Assembly (NCBI GenBank): GCA_964023205.1
Contig: OZ026845.1
Coordinates: 2,552,001-2,616,000 of the forward strand
Origin: Lutraria lutraria
Taxonomy: Eukaryota; Mollusca; Bivalvia; Venerida; Mactridae
DNA: 64,000 bases
Reading direction: 5' to 3'
How positions within the stretch are numbered: position 1 is the stretch's first letter; every line of letters begins with the position of its first letter. Below are positions 49,501 through 63,572 of this stretch, piece after piece. The position numbers and the translations under genes are program-made. The notes below the pieces were generated by a model. It was not told the DNA's origin. It saw only the letters and a list, made by a program, of their open reading frames with translations, and ran no database searches.

Positions 49501-52500
49501 TTCCATCATGAGCGTCTAAGTTTTAAATTACAAAAAAGTACTTTAGTGTAATCAAAAGGATCCTGCGAATTTATCGAAGACATTCTACGAGACAAATACT
49601 TGCAATGTAATTAACCAGTATCAATGTATGACAGCATATTTTATTCATTTTCTTTTTAAAGTACTCCGGTTCAGTTAAATTCAATTACGACAGACGTTTT
49701 CAAACCGAATTCATAGTTGCTTCGTTGATAGCTAGAAAATATGGATGATTTTAGTGGAATGATAAATGACTTCGAGTTAATTGATCAAGAACGGTTAGCT
49801 AATTTTAAATTGAAAGTGGCAGTATTTGTTTTAATGTCTGACAATGCACTAAACATAACAAACTAAGCTAGCAAACTGACGACCGATTTGCAAACCTCTG
49901 GGATATGAGCAAGCAAAAAAGTGCAACGATATCGGATAGCCAAATAAACACCACTATTATGATCATTTCCGACTGAGCATTTTAAAACCGATTGTATAAC
50001 TACGATAATTGGTAATCAATATCTATTAGTTTTCAAGCGATCGGACAAAGTATCTATAGCTATCATAGCTGATTATGGATTTTTATCTGGCGAGGGCTCA
50101 AGAGAAAATGGTTCTGCACGATTTAAGGACAATCCATCATTCTACTGCCGTTATTTGCTTTACGAATTACCGTCAAATGCAAATTGATAGCTAACTTTTC
50201 ATCTTTTTTTATAAATTGTCCAGGCACTTTTTGTTTCAATACTCATTGTATTAAAAAAACAACTTCTGTTTGTTTAGTATTGTCAAGCTCAGTTTTATCG
50301 ACAATTTACGTTTTAAGTACATGTACATGTAATTACATTAGACACAATGTGATCATTGATTGGTATTGTTTGATTTTAATGTACAAATAGACGCAAATTA
50401 AGGGACCAACATGGAAATAAAAAATATATTTTCACTTTTTTGTGTTATCCCTGGTATTGGTGTACATTACATGGCATTTGCGAAATTATGTATGCTTGAT
50501 TCTTTTATCATTCAGTACATGCTTAGTATGGTGTTTTATACATGTACACCTTTACGTGTAGCATGACTAGTTTCTTGAATATTCAACTATTCGAAGATTA
50601 ACCACAGTATAAAAAAACTTCAGTTTTAATTGTGGTTCCCCATAGATTTCAATTTTGGCGTTTCAGAGGAACTTTAGACATACACGTAAGTTAGATTGCT
50701 AGATTTTTTTATAAAACATCGCACCAAAACGTTAGGATCGATGGCTTCCTTAAATAAAAATAACCATTCATACCCTACAAACACCCATCAACTCGTGCAC
50801 TATAATCATGTAATGTACAAATAGCGTACACTTAGAATAATCCTTGACCAAAATGTTGGTTGTCATGTTATTACGGCTTCTATACAGTCATGTTTTGCTA
50901 TTCAGACATAAAATCGTTATATACTTGTATACAACATACTCTTGGTCATTTTTCTTTCCTTCCTGGAGACATCGTAAGATTCTGAACCGTTTTTGTTTTA
51001 TTTTGCTGACTATGTCACTGATAGAAGATGAAGCTCAATTCTTATTCGTCATGGTAACACGCTTAACTTTCAGCTTAAGAAAATCGCAAAAATACCATGG
51101 CTGTTGTTTCGACTTTCAATCCCACCTAACCGTTTGGTCTTTTTGATTTATTTTCTTATAAAACAATGTTGGAAAGCCATGTTTTTTTGGAAGTAGCAAT
51201 TCTGATCATTTTGGTTGCTTAGTCCCTAAACTGTAGTAATGTCCTTAATTTGTCAATATTTGACAGAATACTGACAGGCCTATAGCACAAAATCGTTCGT
51301 TCTAACATACAAGCATGGCTTATGGTAGTTACTAAGATAGGACATCCATTTACGTACGTCCGTTAAGCACAGTATTTTTGAAGCCGGTAAAAGGGGCTAT
51401 ACAATAATTATGTGAAATAGATAAATTGCTAATTAAGGAAGTTCAAACTATGAATAGTAAAATAATCCAACATTATTTCTAGTGTTTTCTCAAGTCTGAT
51501 GACCACCGTTTCTCTAATTATCTGATCTCAACTCGTCTGGCCCAAACAGACGGTAATTTTAGCGTTTGTCATTATTTTAGCCACACGCTCGGTGTAATCA
51601 GTACCATTCCTTATCATCTGAAGATCGTAGTTATTAAGATGGTCGCAAACATTATTGTGGAGTCTTAATGGAAAATTACGTCTGCTGACTCCTGGCGGTC
51701 TGGAGATCCTAGCAATGCATTATAACAAGTCAGAGCATAGTAATACAATGGGACTATAAGTAATTCCGTTTCAGCAGACACTCGTAAAATACAAAAATCA
51801 ACATAGTCTAAGTCATGATGTAATATCGGCAATGATCTTCTAATACGGAACATCCATAGTATCAAACATTACTGTGATAGAATTGCAAATTTATTCGTGT
51901 TACATATAACTAGTAACCCCCTGTACCTTTGCCGAAGACCATTCCAAGACGATACCGTCCGTAACATCGGATTTTGTCCTCCGATTTTGAATGGTCTTTT
52001 GTTTTTGGTTGGATGTTTCGGGTGTAGGTAGAATGTTTAGTAAAGGAGTGATCTTTAATTTTTTGTTGTTGTTGTCTAGGATTCATTTTCTTAAATATCT
52101 TTAAAAATGGCAACATTTTGCTGAACGATGATATGGTGAGAGCTAAGAAGTTAAGAGTCAGTTATATAGGTCAACATACATGTACATTAAAGTTGAGGTT
52201 ATGAGATAACAACGAGGGAACAACACCATTCATACTATCATTCAACTATGCAGGGTGCTCAATACATGTCAAAAGATGAGAGTCAAGTATGGCCTTTGGC
52301 TGATGACCACAGGAATGGTCCACAAAAATTTGCCAAAAAGTTTTAGAAAGTATTGATCAGTATATGGTTTTAATGTTTACGGTTTCATATAACAAACCAT
52401 AGCTGTACTAAAAACTTTCCCCCAAATATATTTTTTTCAGTGATTATTCATTTAAAAGTTCAATACCAGTACCAATGCCAAGAGCAAAAACAGAGGCTTG

Positions 52501-54470
52501 ATAACTTTATACACAATTCACAACGTATTGCGTTTTAAATATTCAACACCGAAGTCTCGAGAATGTATGTCGATGATATTGTGCGATATCTTGATGATTC
52601 GTTGCAACAAAGCCAAAATACTTTCACATTGCCACGCCAAATCGCATGTTACTTACATATACCGTTGCATAATTTGGTATTTACTGTCATTAGCAATTCT
52701 GAATCTTCTATCTGATTCGTCAACCATGCGGTCTTAGACTGATGATATCTGTCAAAAAAAGACTGGTTAACAGTTTTATTTACATGCAATCCTGAACTTA
52801 ACAATCCCAGTTTGATTCAATAGCGTTCATTTGTTTTGAATTTCAAATATAAAGCAAGACAAGATCTTGCGACTAATTGATTAGACGCACCTCAGCCTTT
52901 TCCTTTTATCTTTACGGAATCGACCGAAAAGTGCCGAAGGCGCCTTACAATCATTCTGATTTTATGCCACAGACAATTTTGAAACACCAGAAACAAATGC
53001 AAAGCAAGCTGTATGACGGGCAACAAGACTGGCGGCGAAGACATGTGGAGAGACTGTCCAGCTAGTCTACGGATGGTTGGTGGTTCTACTCCGGTGTACG
53101 TCTGCATGGGGTCCCCTAGATTGTTGAAGCTAGGAAAGTTCAAGTTACCTTAGGTACGTTAAAACCCACAAACAAACTTTAATTATTATTACATGTACTA
53201 ACTCATCTTTATTGTAAATTAGAATTTACTGTTTATGAATATTACTCAATAAAGTTTGGATTGCTATTTTATCTTCATTCTATTGCAGAATAAATAAAAC
53301 AAAATCCCTTCCAGTTTTATTCTTGTATGTATAATATCATGGACCCTTTGTGGAAATCAAACAAGTTCGTCTGGAAGTTTGACATGCTGTCAAATCTGTG
53401 AACAAAGGCCACCATTTGAAGACAAAATATGGTAATTATTAGCAGGTAGCCTTTTTTCAGAGGTCAATTTGTTCTAAATACTCAATGACGGGGCTTGAAA
53501 GAATGGCAGTTAATCGGAAGTGGCCGCAAACACATGTTTGACTATACACATAGAAAATTAATTAATCAAATCTTGTTAAGGCTTTCTGTTTTGAGTAAAA
53601 GCTAATACAATACTCTAAGACATTTTTGGTTAACAAAATTAACGAGAAGAAAAAGTGGACCAACATAGTCAGATTTATCCTGATATCACTCGCGAAACAT
53701 CGGGTAATTCCGTATATTTCCGCCATTTTCTTAGTACAAGAATGGGGTGACTAAATTTATCAGAAATCTTTGTACTTCGTTCACTCGCCAAAACCGAAAT
53801 TGATTTTGGTTAGGCATACAATTCAATTTGCGGGGGAGTGCCGGTTAATGTCGTTAAGCTCTCGACAAAAGGTTACGATATAGGCAGACTATCTTAGACA
53901 GGATGGCGATATGGTGAATCAAACTTCACGATTTTTATGAGGCTTGTCAAAAAGCTGATTATGAATCGCTTTTTACCAGAAGAGAAAGAAAGTATGCTTC
54001 ATAGACTTTATGCTTAATAGTTTCCTAGTCAGACGGCATGATTATTTCAGCTTAAGACATCACTCACCGAATTGTTATTAATGTTGTATTGTGAGCAGTG
54101 AGCAAAGATCGTTAAAGCACCTTGAGACAGGCATACAACTAACTGTCTGAATTTGGTGAATAATGATTTTATTCATTTATCTGCTAGACAGACAAGCAAA
54201 CTATACAAAGACGAACAATTCACTTCACCAAAACATGCAGTGTTGGCAGGCCTTCACTCTACTTACACGCTCATATATTCCTGACAAGAATCGTCCATTA
54301 AATATATCACGATAGTAAGTTTAACACTGTATATGATTTCTATAGGGCTAACAATAAACCTTACTTGAGAAAATATCCATAGTCTGCGAAATTTAAATTG
54401 GCAAAAAGTGTCAGCCATTTTTTGTTCTTTAATGTATAAGTGCAGAACCTTTGGCAGACTTAGGAGTAGA
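43501..54470. other. Probable intergenic region, no recognised genes
   Basis: About 11 kb shows no convincing exon. At 44572-44690 are words of the 7446-7632 transposon family (CCTCCGAATAAA, TGTGAATAAAGGTCA) without clear ends, and 53380-53562 is similar. At 44795-44875 a cluster of TGGGCATACCCACATGGGCT-type words forms short palindromes. A perfect 10-bp-stem hairpin lies at 48947-48970. A minus-strand ATG near 47920 starts MMPILQRRFR next to donor words but is unsupported. Confidence 0.35.
48947..48970. repeat. Short perfect hairpin
   Basis: TCAAGAAAGA and TCTTTCTTGA pair over 10 bp around the loop ATTA. No function is apparent. Confidence 0.7.
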
Positions 54471-54610
54471 TTCTAATTGTTCTCAAGATGAGATTATGTT
54501 CTAATTGTTCTCAAGATGAGATTATGTTCTAATTGTTCTCAAGATGAGATTATGTTCTAATTGTTCTCAAGATGAGATTATGTTCTAATTGTTCTCAAGA
54601 TGAGATTATG
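54471..54610. repeat. Five perfect 28-bp tandem copies
   Basis: TTCTAATTGTTCTCAAGATG plus AGATTATG repeats exactly five times (140 bp) with no mismatch visible, suggesting a recent expansion or an unstable locus. Confidence 0.95.
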
Positions 54611-55196
54611 AAATGAGCTATTGCTGCTTCTGGTACTCTTCCATTTCATTATTTATTCACTTGAAAGCGAATACATTTTTCAAATCGTTGTCGTCTCCGT
54701 TTTGGGCTTATTAATACTTTAAGGGAAGTCAAAATTCTGAGCTGTTGTCAAGTACGTAACAAGATCCATTTATATGTTTAATTAATACCAAACCTTTTTT
54801 ATTCAATCTCTCTCCTCTCGAGATTTCCTGCCATTAGTTAGATCACATTTCTAGAACACTATGTAAACATTGCAAGAGTATTTGGCCATTCCTCCAATGC
54901 GGTTGTACAGTATTTGAGGACAAACAGCTCTTGGTTAGTTCTCCATCTTGTATCATAATCAATTATGACAATAAAGACAAGATGTTGAATTCCACATGAC
55001 ACTGCTCATTAATGTATCATATTTGTTATAGCTTTGTCCTTTTTCGTATGACTAAATCTGTTCTTACATCGGTGTTTTGAATCAACCATTGTAGAATCTA
55101 AACACCAGACATGGTTTGAAGTATTTAATCAATTTTGATGTGTTGTTTAAAGGCCCATTTGATTGTACTTAATGGTACATGTAATATCAGAGTCGC

Positions 55197-55243
<47 letters not shown>

Positions 55244-55345
55244 AGGGATAAAAAACAGGAGAACCGGGTATTTATATTCCTACCTTTAATTGGATTAGAA
55301 TCTATACTAGACGCTGAAAATCGCAAAGTGTCTTTTTTCCTGATA
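54611..55345. other. Unique spacer with a GA microsatellite
   Basis: No gene is supported. A frame at 55163-55351 only translates the AG repeat and its flanks. Confidence 0.4.
55199..55238. repeat. (AG)n microsatellite, about 20 copies
   Basis: An uninterrupted AG run follows CGCCC and ends in GGGAGGAGGG. Confidence 0.95.
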
Positions 55346-56261
55346 CAGTAAAACCTCGATTATCCGAACACCGATTATCCGAATACCCGGTATTATCCGA
55401 ATAAAATCTACGGTCCCGATTACGTCGCTATATATTTCAACTACAACGAACCCCGGTTATACGAATCGGATTTTACGAATACCTGGTGTAATCCGAATAC
55501 ATTATTTGGTCCCTACAGTTACGAATGCGCGTATTTTCACACCTATTATTCGAATTCGTCAATTGATAACAATGACCAATTGAGAATCAAATGTTGTGTG
55601 ACCAACATTGTGTAACATCAATTCATACATGAAGCGTGTCAACAGTTTAATTATCGTTAAGTTGACCATATTGTTTGTTACGATTCATGATACTAATCGC
55701 GACGAATATTTCACAATGATCTCGGGTATAATAAGTTAATTAATACGCGTACGTACCTGGTGATCTGTATTCCAGCGTCATTCAAAATTTAAAAACTAAT
55801 TCGAACACAATTAATACAAAACTAACTAGAATATGATGATTTAGTGAAAAAATGTTCCAAACAGAAAAACATTACGTCTTCGATATTAAAATGTGACGAT
55901 AGCGATGCCTAGTCGATCGTTAGTAAATAAAGTGTGAATGACATAATTTTGGGTCGGATTGTGTTCTGCATAATCCATAAATACGCTGGTATTCATTCAA
56001 CAAGAATAATTGTTTCATTTGTTAACTCATATACATTCATAAAACAAAGATAAATAATTAGTGTTTGTTATATATATTTGATTTTATTCTTATTATAACG
56101 TCGTGTTAGCATACGAGAGTTAACTCCCTTGTAAAATACGGACAGTACGGAATTTATCGTTTCCAAACAGTACATCATACAGAAATGGATTATTCGAAAC
56201 CATGGATTATCCGAATGATTTTTCAGGGCCCAATGACATTCGAATAATCGAGGTTTTACTG
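55346..56261. mobile_element. Non-autonomous Tigger/pogo-like DNA transposon
   Basis: The 916-bp element has termini CAGTAAAACCTCGATTATCC and, in reverse complement, CAGTAAAACCTCGATTATTC: a 23-bp inverted repeat with one mismatch, continuing as GAA. It is flanked by TA on both sides. Inside the left end, ATTATCCGAA and TACGAAT words recur several times as subterminal repeats. No transposase frame is present. CAGT ends, the CCTCGATTATCCG motif and the TA target are characteristic of the pogo/Tigger branch of Tc1/mariner, so it is probably mobilised in trans. Confidence 0.8.
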
Positions 56262-57964
56262 TATGTGTGCGAACTTGAAAATTTTCAGTGAAAATAGTAT
56301 ATGAATCCTAGGTGTCTCAATTAGTAGATTCAATTATTGCTCTAATGTAGGAGTTTTTCAATATATTCAGGACAAAGTACACCACAAAGAATTGTCTACG
56401 CTCACTTCGTTCAATTCAGATTCATCAGCAAAATGTTTGCAGGCTGAGATTTGAATGCTAGTAATCGAGTATAATTTTGAAACTAGATAATAGGGTTTGA
56501 ATCGTTACAGTGGTTTCATTGACCCCACAAACACGATATGTGGTTTGGCCATTAAGCGAATTTCAAGTCTTTCGTCAATATGTTTATTTGAAATAGTTAT
56601 ACCAAATGTCAAGCTACTTGAATTAGTCAATTGAACTACATGTATTGAGTTTTGTTACAAATTGGTTCAAATCTATTGTGTGTAACATTCCTTTCCCGAA
56701 AAAGTAAATATAATAACAACATAGCAACATATCTTTCTGAAACCGGAAGTACAAGCATAACGGCAAAATAATATATCATTATAGTCACTGTCACTGAATC
56801 AAACTAAGTAAGTTGCTTAGAACGGAGATGAGACACGTGGACCAAACAATGCCGTCAAACATTTAAAACATATCTGATATAAACATGTTCCTACTATTAG
56901 GTGGTCTCATAATTAAATTGAAATATACAAGAGGTACAGAGAACAAATCAGCTCTTTTCCTGAGAACTCATACCACCAGTCAGGATCAGTTCTTTTACCA
57001 ACAGTCAGGATCAGTTCTTCAGCGACTTTCTCCAGTTCAAACAGTGGATGAATACCCTAGACGTACACTTGAGTAGAATCACATACCATGCCCGTAACCT
57101 AGATGGATAGCTTCCTCACATGTGGGATTTACCAAGCCCGGATAGGATTCAAACTCACGGTGGTAAAGTATTAGAGATATCTAGACAGTGACTTCACGCA
57201 CTCGACTTATCTAATCAATATATCTTAATTGGTGATAGAACAAACAACTAGGCCACGTGCTATCCACATTAAACTTAGCAACTGTTCATCAAATATATTT
57301 ATATTAATGGGCTTAGAGGTTTGCTGGAAAGCACGCAGCTTCTTCTATAGTTCAGATTTATGACTAATTAACAAAGACAGACTACTAGTAGTCATTTAGA
57401 TATGATAAATAATAACAAGTTTATAGAAAATCTATTAAAGAGAATGAGCATTTGTAACACATCCACAGATATTAAAGGGAATTTAGATCGAAACTAATGT
57501 AGACAGCTCTGGTTTTGTTCTCCAGGAAACTCTACACTCTATGATGTTAGAAATCACCCAGATTCGTTGATGTGCAAACTGTTTTTTGGACTCGATATGA
57601 TAATAGTGTATGATATGTATCACTTCCAGAAAAACAATCGTAGTCGGTAAAGGGCGGAATATCGAATTGCGATTATCTAAATGGCTTATTTGATGTTGTA
57701 ACTATCAATTCAACATTCAACTTGAAGCAAACAACCTGATACATTAGTTTATATCTCTCTGTTTTATTCTGTTTGTGATAAATTCACATAGAATATCTGC
57801 TTTAATATATTAAGTGCATTTGGAAATAGGTCAGTTTGTAAGTGTAGAAAGGGTACACATATTATATATGACGGAGTGTATATCTGAGAAATCTGAGGAC
57901 CCCTAGTCTTTATATACCTCTTAGAAAAGCGCAATGGTTCGTCAAATGATCGTTCTTTATAAAA
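56262..57964. other. Probable intergenic DNA, one doubtful exon
   Basis: At 57526-57646 (plus) a tract ending TTTTGTTCTCCAG is followed by 39 open codons (start NSTLYDVRNHPD) and a donor CG/GTAAAG. I recognise no family and it is probably chance. SINE-like words lie at 57095-57190. Otherwise unremarkable. Confidence 0.3.
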
Positions 57965-58314
57965 CAGTGTGGGGAATCCACGTGACCTAGTGACGTCACA
58001 ATGTTATCGTTACAAGCGCTTTTAAATAGGAAAACATCACGTAAGTGCATTATTTTTCATTTTCTTCTAAAGCCACATAACTGTTGCAACTCCTTACATA
58101 AAGGGCTACCTCCGGTTCAGAATCTTGTCACTGAAGGCCCTCTACTTTTTTACTTTTCTTTTTCCTTTATTTAAGGATTTGCAACAGTTATGTGGCTTTA
58201 GAAGAAAACGAAAAATAATGCACTTACGTGATGTTTTCCTAGTTTAATTGACAGAAAACGCGCTTGTAACGATAACATTGTGACGTCACTAGGTCACGTG
58301 GATTCCCCGCACTG
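57965..58314. mobile_element. Long-inverted-repeat MITE with 5-bp target duplication
   Basis: The 350-bp element starts CAGTGTGGGGAATCCACGTG; its right end in reverse complement starts CAGTGCGGGGAATCCACGTG. The arms extend for about 150 bp with few differences (for example ACTGTTGCAA near both inner ends) around a short centre. TAAAA flanks both sides. The arms carry TGACGTCA and other short palindromes. No coding capacity. Superfamily not assigned. Confidence 0.85.
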
Positions 58315-61300
58315 TAAAAGCTACATTGAAGCACTAACTAGTATGATCAAATTCGAAAACTCAAGAGCATAGTTTACTTCCGGGGACCCGAAAATTAAAG
58401 GGCACTGTTTAAATTTGTTGAGTGCCACTTTCTACCATGCTCGGTTACTGACACGATCTGTTAGTATATTGAAAACTAAATCTCAGGGATACTAGTAAGA
58501 TAAAAAAAGATTCGTTTTCATATGAAAATATATATTATTATTGCGAGCGTCTGACGTGTACGCCTATTAAAGGTCTACGGGCTATCGTGCATTAAACCAT
58601 GACCCACTTCCAGTTCGTTACATCGATTTTTCTTCCTGTTTCTTTGTATGTAAAGGACATTCTTTTGTTCCCTAATAACCAAGGGTCTGAGTGATGAAGT
58701 CTTGATTCATGAATGTTACCGTTCATGTCTGCTTTATGAATCAGAGTAATGACCGGTGTCCGGAATAGTAAGGTTTGTATGAGACTCATTCTACTGTATA
58801 TAGATAATTTCTCTCCAATCACTGAATAGGAATAACACTACAGCGATAATTTTCTTGGAAAAAAAGCGCACGCATCTTGCTAAAATCGATGACGAACGAG
58901 CAATTTGATTTTTTATTTTTAATTTCACTTTCTGAGGGGATCAAAGCTAGGATGTGACCCATTGTTTTCATAGGGATGTATGTTCACTCAATGAAGATTA
59001 AATATAGGATAAATCTAATCCCAGTAGACGTGTTACACTCGTATAAAAGAGTTGAAAGACATGCAATATTAAAACGCATTCATTTTCGCTGTCAGCGATT
59101 GTGAAATTGTCGTGCGATAAATTTAAACGTCGTCTGCTTCGCGCCTGGCATCATTTTATATCTATTCCGGTCTCCTAAGCCATAGTTTACAAGATATTTA
59201 TTGGTGGAAAACGTTGTCCCTGTCAATAAAACTCAAGCCAAACTCAATATTCAGCGCATCGTACGGGCTTATTTTATTACCCGACTTTATACTTGACTTA
59301 CTCAATTGAGAGGAAACAGTTAATTTATCGTGTCTGTTACGGCTATTAACGGACTACTGAACACCATGAGTATGTTTGTTACAGGAAATTCACCGAGGGA
59401 TTCCGAATTCGTTTTGTTTACCACCAATATATTCATAATATAAACCATGGTCAAATATGGTCAGCAACAAGAAGACGGAATCGATTGCTATTGGATTTTA
59501 TTATATGTACTTATATAATTCGTCAGTTCACTGTAATTATGTACATCATTCTCCGCGCTATAACAAGCTCCGTCATAATCTGGATGAAATATATTTCCGT
59601 ACCGAAATACCGACATGTTTAACCTAAACGTGTTTTATCCCGTACCGAATAATGGATTACCCCACTCCATCAAGTGGAAGCTCATAATTAGATATCCTAA
59701 TGAGACACCCAACCATGAATGTGATATCTTTGTACTATTTAGAAAGTTGATATATCGATAATCTATCGTAAATTGATATACCCTCGTTCTATATGGTAAT
59801 CGTAATGTGATAAATCGGTAATGTATCGTTGAAAGATATCTCTGCACAATATCGTAATGTGATACCTCGGTATTGTAACGTAAGGTATTTTTTTGCAATT
59901 TGAAAGTGATCTCGCTTATGTATCGTTAAGTCATAGCTCTGTATCCTGTAGTACTGAAAAACATGTACATTGTCACAGCTTATCCTCTTAAAATAGCAAA
60001 TATTTCTACTAAGAAAATCTTTATTCCTAAATAGTATGAGTCAGGATACATCAATCAAATGATACACAATGCGTATTAACATTGGTATTGAATATCTGCA
60101 TTTTGGATTAAGATATGTATAAATTGATATATATATATATGTATATAGTGTTTCTGCAACGAAATGAGATGTCTGCATGATTATACAAGACATATCAGAA
60201 CAGTAATAAGATAATAGTCCTATCAACAAACTTCCCTTTATATAAAATTTTATATGAAATAATATTATTCATTTTATTCGTGATAATTCCTTCCCTGGGT
60301 GTTACCATCTTCGAAATAACCACGCCCCTCGCTTAAGATATGTCACCAAATATTTAGGTACTTTATAGGCACACACACATATATTACAGAGACATTTATA
60401 GCTCAGACAGAATAATAATAATAAAAAATAAAAATAAAAAAAAATATTGTATATACATGTACATAGATACAAGAAATCCAACAAGTATTGATTTTTTTAT
60501 TCGCAAATGGAAAAATACAGATATTTTTTTCAAACGCATTCGTTCCAACTTAACGTTTGTTATCGTATAAAGCCAACTATACATCGAAATTATTATCTGC
60601 AGGAACAATTGTTCTTAGGAACATGCTAATTGAAAGTAGTCTTTTTTTGGCTTTTAAAAGCGCGTGGAATGGTAAACAAGGGGAGAAAGCTTATGTACCC
60701 ATGTACCGTTCCATGTGTCTAGTAAGAAGTCTACGGTTGCGGTCATGTCGGATAATCAGAAACAAAAGAAAAACTTTACGCGTCATCAGATATCTAGCCT
60801 TATTTGTGTAATTTTACTTTTTGTTTCACCGGGGCCAACAGAACTAGGTTAAACACCTTGTAGCTTCGCTTCATACCTTTCCAAGGTGGCACCTTCCGGA
60901 CTGTGTTTTGTTTTACTTGTCCTGTATGTTCCTATGGGTAAAGTGACTATTGGGTTGGTATTCTGGTGAAAAGGACTTTTTTGTGTGTTATTCCTCTAAG
61001 AAACTTGATCAATCTATAAACATTTGACAATACAAATCATCAATGTCTTGGTACAAATCTAATGACAGTGTAACTTTCACTATCAAAAGTTTAGAAATAA
61101 GAATATACACATACCTTTTACTACCATAACCTGAGACATACTGTCATCAAATACACCTATACTCCAAAAGTCCATACGAATAAGGCACAGAAAAAAAACT
61201 TTGAGCACAAATCTAAAGTATTAAAAATCCACTGTATACAACTTACATAGAATTCAAACTGAACTTAAAGCCAAAATTTGGTCGTTCCTTTACCGTGTAG

Positions 61301-62912
61301 AGAACATTTTCAATCATGTAAGGAAACCAGGCACATTTTTGCCTTACGTGATACGGACCATTTATAGAAAAACGCAAGCTAGCATTTGGCTTTGGAACCA
61401 CAGTCTTGATTCTCTAAATTGAGTTCTGGGAAGGATAAAGCGGTGCTTATTATTCAAGCATTTATTCATGCGCACGTTCAGATATACATCTCAATTTTCT
61501 CGATTCTCTCAAAACCGTTTTTCCAGCGTGTTTTCCTCAGGAGATATTGAAAACCCAGTTTTGCATGTTTATTTCATAACACAAACTATTTAATCAGTTA
61601 TTTATTCACTCTTCAAAACACTTTATATAAACACTAATGTATAGATTCATAAAATGATGCATTGTTTTTTCCTAAACGAAAAAACATATCAGAAAGAAGC
61701 CATTCATATCTGCCACTTCTTTGCCGGAAATTTCACAAATCCTTTTAGCACATACATAAAATGATGATAGAATACTAACAGCAAGTTATAAAACACGTAA
61801 CCATAACAAAAAAACCCAACAATATTCAAGTTATGGTGTTGCATAAGTACGTTCAAACAACATAATCATATTGATTGCCATTTAACGCTTTACGCACGTC
61901 GCATCACTCACTCTTGACACTCACATACTTAAAATCTTCCCGTTTATATATGTTCAAGAGTTCCGATTCTATAACGTTTATTGCCTTCAAATACCGCTAC
62001 AATCAAGCGCTTTCATTTTATTATACCTCTTTTCGGTAATTTAGCCAAACTATCACTGTTTATATCTCCATGGCACGAGATCCTGAAGATTCAAAACTTA
62101 GATCACTTTCGTCTGGTCGTAATTCTTCTTCGTACATAAACGTATAGGAATCAGTCCATGTAGAGTTGCAGAACAGAAGGAATTTCTTACATTGATTATT
62201 TCGGAATGAATTTTTCATGACGGGCGATAAATAGCTCTATTTTCATCCCATTCTTTCACGCTCCGAGTTTAACAAAGCGAAACAGTCCAGTACCAAGTAA
62301 GTCACACAGCATGCCCGTAACGTCCAGAAACAATCCGTATCAATGTCGTTTAGAATACAAACAGAGACATTCAGCGCCTTGCTAAAATAATTGCCATGCG
62401 TTGGGTACAAACACAGTTCGTATTTGGTTGTACTAACAATGTTCCAGGATTCATTGTGAACAACACACTGACTTTGTTATTCAGAACATCTATATACACA
62501 CACTGGTTCCGGTCATTGATTAAAAGTCTCGCGTTACTTATGTTTAAAGCGAGAATCCCAAACACCAATTTTCTGTAGAATAATGAAACCCATTATTTTT
62601 GTTATAGACTTTTCGACCGCGTTTTAGTGTTTCTGGGCTAAATTATGTCTCATTGCGTGTAATTATCAGATAAATCATTAATGAAACGTTCTGGACTCCA
62701 AGAGGCATGGTTGATATTACTTTTGATCGCTGATACAATAAATTCACTTTATATGTGTTTAATCTTGATAGCACTAAAAGCATCACTTACTTTAAGAATT
62801 TCCCAATCAGCTTCACGGAACTTCTTGATGTCATATAAGCTTTAATGTTTGAAGTGATTGAAACATTTTAACACAAGATCTTTAAGGTTGAGCGATCCGT
62901 TCTAAGATCCTA
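58315..62912. other. Probable intergenic region, no recognised genes
   Basis: Loose repeats of GTAATGTGATA and CGGTA words occur at 59690-59900. Minus-strand frames at 62040-62580 (one ending EEELRPDESDLSFESSGSR, another with NISNARLLINDRNQCVY) look protein-like by eye, but they sit in different frames with stops between and no splice sites join them, so they are not called. Confidence 0.35.
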
Positions 62913-63072
62913 CAGTTAAATATGTGTTTGCTACCACTTCCGAATAAAGGCAACCATGTGAATATAGGTCATAATTTTAAAAACTGCCATTGATTATTCT
63001 GAACAAAAAAACGGCCACATAAAGGACACATTTTGTCTTTCAAAGGGTAGCCTTTGTCTACACGTCTGACTG
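62913..63072. mobile_element. Short TA-flanked inverted-repeat element (MITE), copy 2
   Basis: It starts CAGTTAAATATGTG and ends CACGTCTGACTG, with TA on each side. The inner words TTCCGAATAAAGGC and AGGGTAGCCTTTGTC match the 7446-7632 family. Confidence 0.6.
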
Positions 63073-63572
63073 TATTGCGAAACACTGCTTCAACATCGAC
63101 ACTTAGAGATCTTGCCAATGGTTAACATAATAACATTTCTGACAATAACCTTTCACGACTGACTTTAGAGTTATAAACATGTTTGGTTTGATATTCACAG
63201 TTTGAAAATAAACCTGCATCTCAGCTAAGGTATATCTATGAGATAGCCGTCAGACCCGTATACAATTCTTTAACAATAATGTATGATTTCCACTGAGTTT
63301 GTTTTTTACATTTAAACACAAATCCATTTATCACAGGAGACAAATGGCAATAACAGAACTTCTCGAAATTCCCAAATAGTGCATCTGGCAATGAATGTGA
63401 CGCGAGAGTGGAAAAGGACCAAAAGCGACATATATAAACATATAGCCGTTATTTTTTTCACCAAGAACAGAACTTTCGAACCATTTCTTGTGTGAAACAA
63501 AGAATTCTGAAAATCTAAAATTCAGTTTTAAATAAAGTAAGTTTATGAACTCAGTTATAACAGTAGTAAATA

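Noticed and set aside
57526..57646. Plus-strand exon candidate starting NSTLYDVRNHPD
   Set aside because: Acceptable splice borders but no partner exon, no homology I recognise, and an isolated position.
62040..62580. Protein-like minus-strand frames at 62371-62568 and neighbours
   Set aside because: Three pieces in different frames with stops between them, no convincing splice sites, and no family recognised; chance frames of this length are common in 64 kb.
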